Below the pieces are notes generated by a model. That model made no database searches, was not told the DNA's origin, and worked only from the letters and a program-made list of their open reading frames with translations. The position numbers and the translations under genes are program-made. 64,000 nucleotides of DNA, taken from the NCBI GenBank assembly GCA_020852815.1, contig JADZAN010000030.1, positions 1 through 64,000 on the forward strand. Reading direction: 5' to 3'. This document shows, piece after piece, positions 63,211 through 64,000 of the stretch (position 1 is the stretch's first letter; each line of letters opens with the position of its first letter). This DNA is from Gemmatimonadaceae bacterium. Lineage in GTDB: Bacteria; Gemmatimonadota; Gemmatimonadetes; Gemmatimonadales; Gemmatimonadaceae.

Positions 63211-64000
63211 CTACTTCACCGCCACCGTCACCGGCGCGTTGAGCTTGACCGCGATGCGACCGCCGGCGTTCACGCACCCCTCGTAGTTCGCGGTGGCCGC
63301 GGCGGCGGCGCCGCCAGCTGCAGCACCTGCGGCGGCGCCGATGATGGTGGACTTGCTCTTCTTCCCGAGGATCTGCCCGATGACGGCGCCGGCGACGGCA
63401 CCACCGATGACCTTCTTCGCATCGTTGCCGCCGGTCGAGGCGCGCACACGCGTGATGTCGGCGGTCTGGACGTCACCGTCGAGAGCGTAGGTGCGCCCAT
63501 CGAAGGAGATGTTCACGACGCGAAAGCCCATCTGGATCTGGTCGTTGGCATTCTCGCTGCGCTTGAGCGTCGTCAGCTCGATGGTGACCGCGGCGCCGGC
63601 GGGGATCACGGCTCCATCAGAACCGCTCACCGACTCGTTGAGCGTGGCGATGAAGCGATCACCGACCTTGTTGGTGTTGGTGCAGACCTTGTCGGCGGCG
63701 CCAAGGTTGAGCATGGTGCCCGCCGCCACGCTCCCCATCTTCTCGGCGGCACCGCTCCCCTTCTCCTCCGTGTTGCCGCCCGGCGTCGTGGTCGGGGCCG
63801 GCGTGGTCGGTGTGGGAGTGGTGGTCGTGGGCTTGGGCGGCTTCGCGGCGGGGGGCTTGGCCTTCGGGCGCGGCGTCGGCGCGGGCGGCGTCACGACCGG
63901 CGCGGGCTCCGGCGTCGGTTCCACTGCCGGGACGTCTTGCAGCTGCGGCTGGACGGCGGTGTCGCCCCCCACGCGGGCAAGGTCGCGGGCGAGGGTCGTG
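63211..64000 (-). CDS. Glycine-zipper protein, 5' end beyond window
   Basis: At least 263 residues. The frame is open to the right edge (codons for TTLARDLARVGGDTAVQP before an internal GTG), so the real N-terminus is outside. The visible part has a long Pro/Thr/Ala-rich linker (TPAPTTTPGGNTEEKGSGAA), then a beta-rich domain (DRFIATLNESVSGSDGAVIP, VTIELTTLKRSENANDQIQM), and a glycine-zipper membrane-type hairpin (KKVIGGAVAGAVIGQILGKK, IIGAAAGAAAGGAAAAAT). The end is INVNAGGRIAVKL-like sequence. Probably exported to the envelope; function unknown. Confidence 0.8.
   Translation of the reverse strand, partial: TTLARDLARVGGDTAVQPQLQDVPAVEPTPEPAPVVTPPAPTPRPKAKPPAAKPPKPTTTTPTPTTPAPTTTPGGNTEEKGSGAAEKMGSVAAGTMLNLGAADKVCTNTNKVGDRFIATLNESVSGSDGAVIPAGAAVTIELTTLKRSENANDQIQMGFRVVNISFDGRTYALDGDVQTADITRVRASTGGNDAKKVIGGAVAGAVIGQILGKKSKSTIIGAAAGAAAGGAAAAATANYEGCVNAGGRIAVKLNAPVTVAVK

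Overview
The window is about 64 kb of GC-rich bacterial chromosome with short intergenic gaps, many 4-nt ATGA/GTGA gene overlaps, many secreted proteins and lipoproteins, and several families of short palindromic repeats. I see no phage, plasmid, rRNA or complete ordinary tRNA. Gene content (B12-dependent ribonucleotide reductase, an ECF-type sigma/FecR-like pair, many beta-barrel and beta-propeller envelope proteins, Gram-negative type lipoproteins) and an excess of the heptamer CCTAACG/CGTTAGG fit a Gemmatimonadota-like organism. That placement is an inference, not a proof.

Layout. 1-7.1 kb: an FkbM methyltransferase, a translationally coupled pair of unknown proteins, a large secreted protein and a small membrane protein, bounded by REP-like palindromes. 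7.1-15.1 kb: a secreted esterase, then surface-polysaccharide genes: a CgeB-like glycosyltransferase, an ABC exporter, three family-2 glycosyltransferases and an unknown coupled partner. 15.3-21 kb: a soluble NAD-type formate dehydrogenase operon with fdhD. Its catalytic subunit is read through an in-frame UGA, as selenocysteine, with a SECIS-like hairpin just downstream, and its iron-sulfur part is a separate gene. 21.1-29.4 kb: a metalloprotease, secreted proteins, an unknown protein with a glycine/asparagine-rich stretch, a structured RNA with a permuted tRNA-like arrangement, a beta-propeller lipoprotein and a sigma/FecR-like operon. 29.4-31.4 kb: a degenerate G-rich minisatellite and one unknown gene. 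31.5-40.9 kb: a defence region with a Uma2 nuclease, a type I restriction-modification system (hsdR, hsdS, hsdM), a frameshifted Mrr-type nuclease, a toxin-antitoxin remnant, a DUF3800 gene and a chimeric hsdM/mrr scar. 41-48.3 kb: small membrane proteins, a beta-barrel protein, dodecin/LysM/lipoprotein genes, a DinJ/YafQ toxin-antitoxin pair and nrdJ. 48.9-64 kb: peptidoglycan genes (amidase, nagZ, anmK, murQ), a PP2C phosphatase, gamma-glutamyltransferase, a GIY-YIG protein and large repeat arrays. A glycine-zipper protein runs off the right edge.

How the genes work together. The formate dehydrogenase should oxidise formate in the cytoplasm and pass electrons through Fe-S clusters to an FMN/NAD+ module; fdhD matures it. 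The amidase, NagZ, AnmK and MurQ together make a peptidoglycan turnover and recycling route. The 8.3-15 kb genes look like a capsule or exopolysaccharide block. The strongest candidates for something new are the selenocysteine formate dehydrogenase with a split and shuffled alpha subunit, the permuted tRNA-like RNA at 24.24-24.48 kb, and the collapsed tandem restriction locus at 34-36.6 kb.
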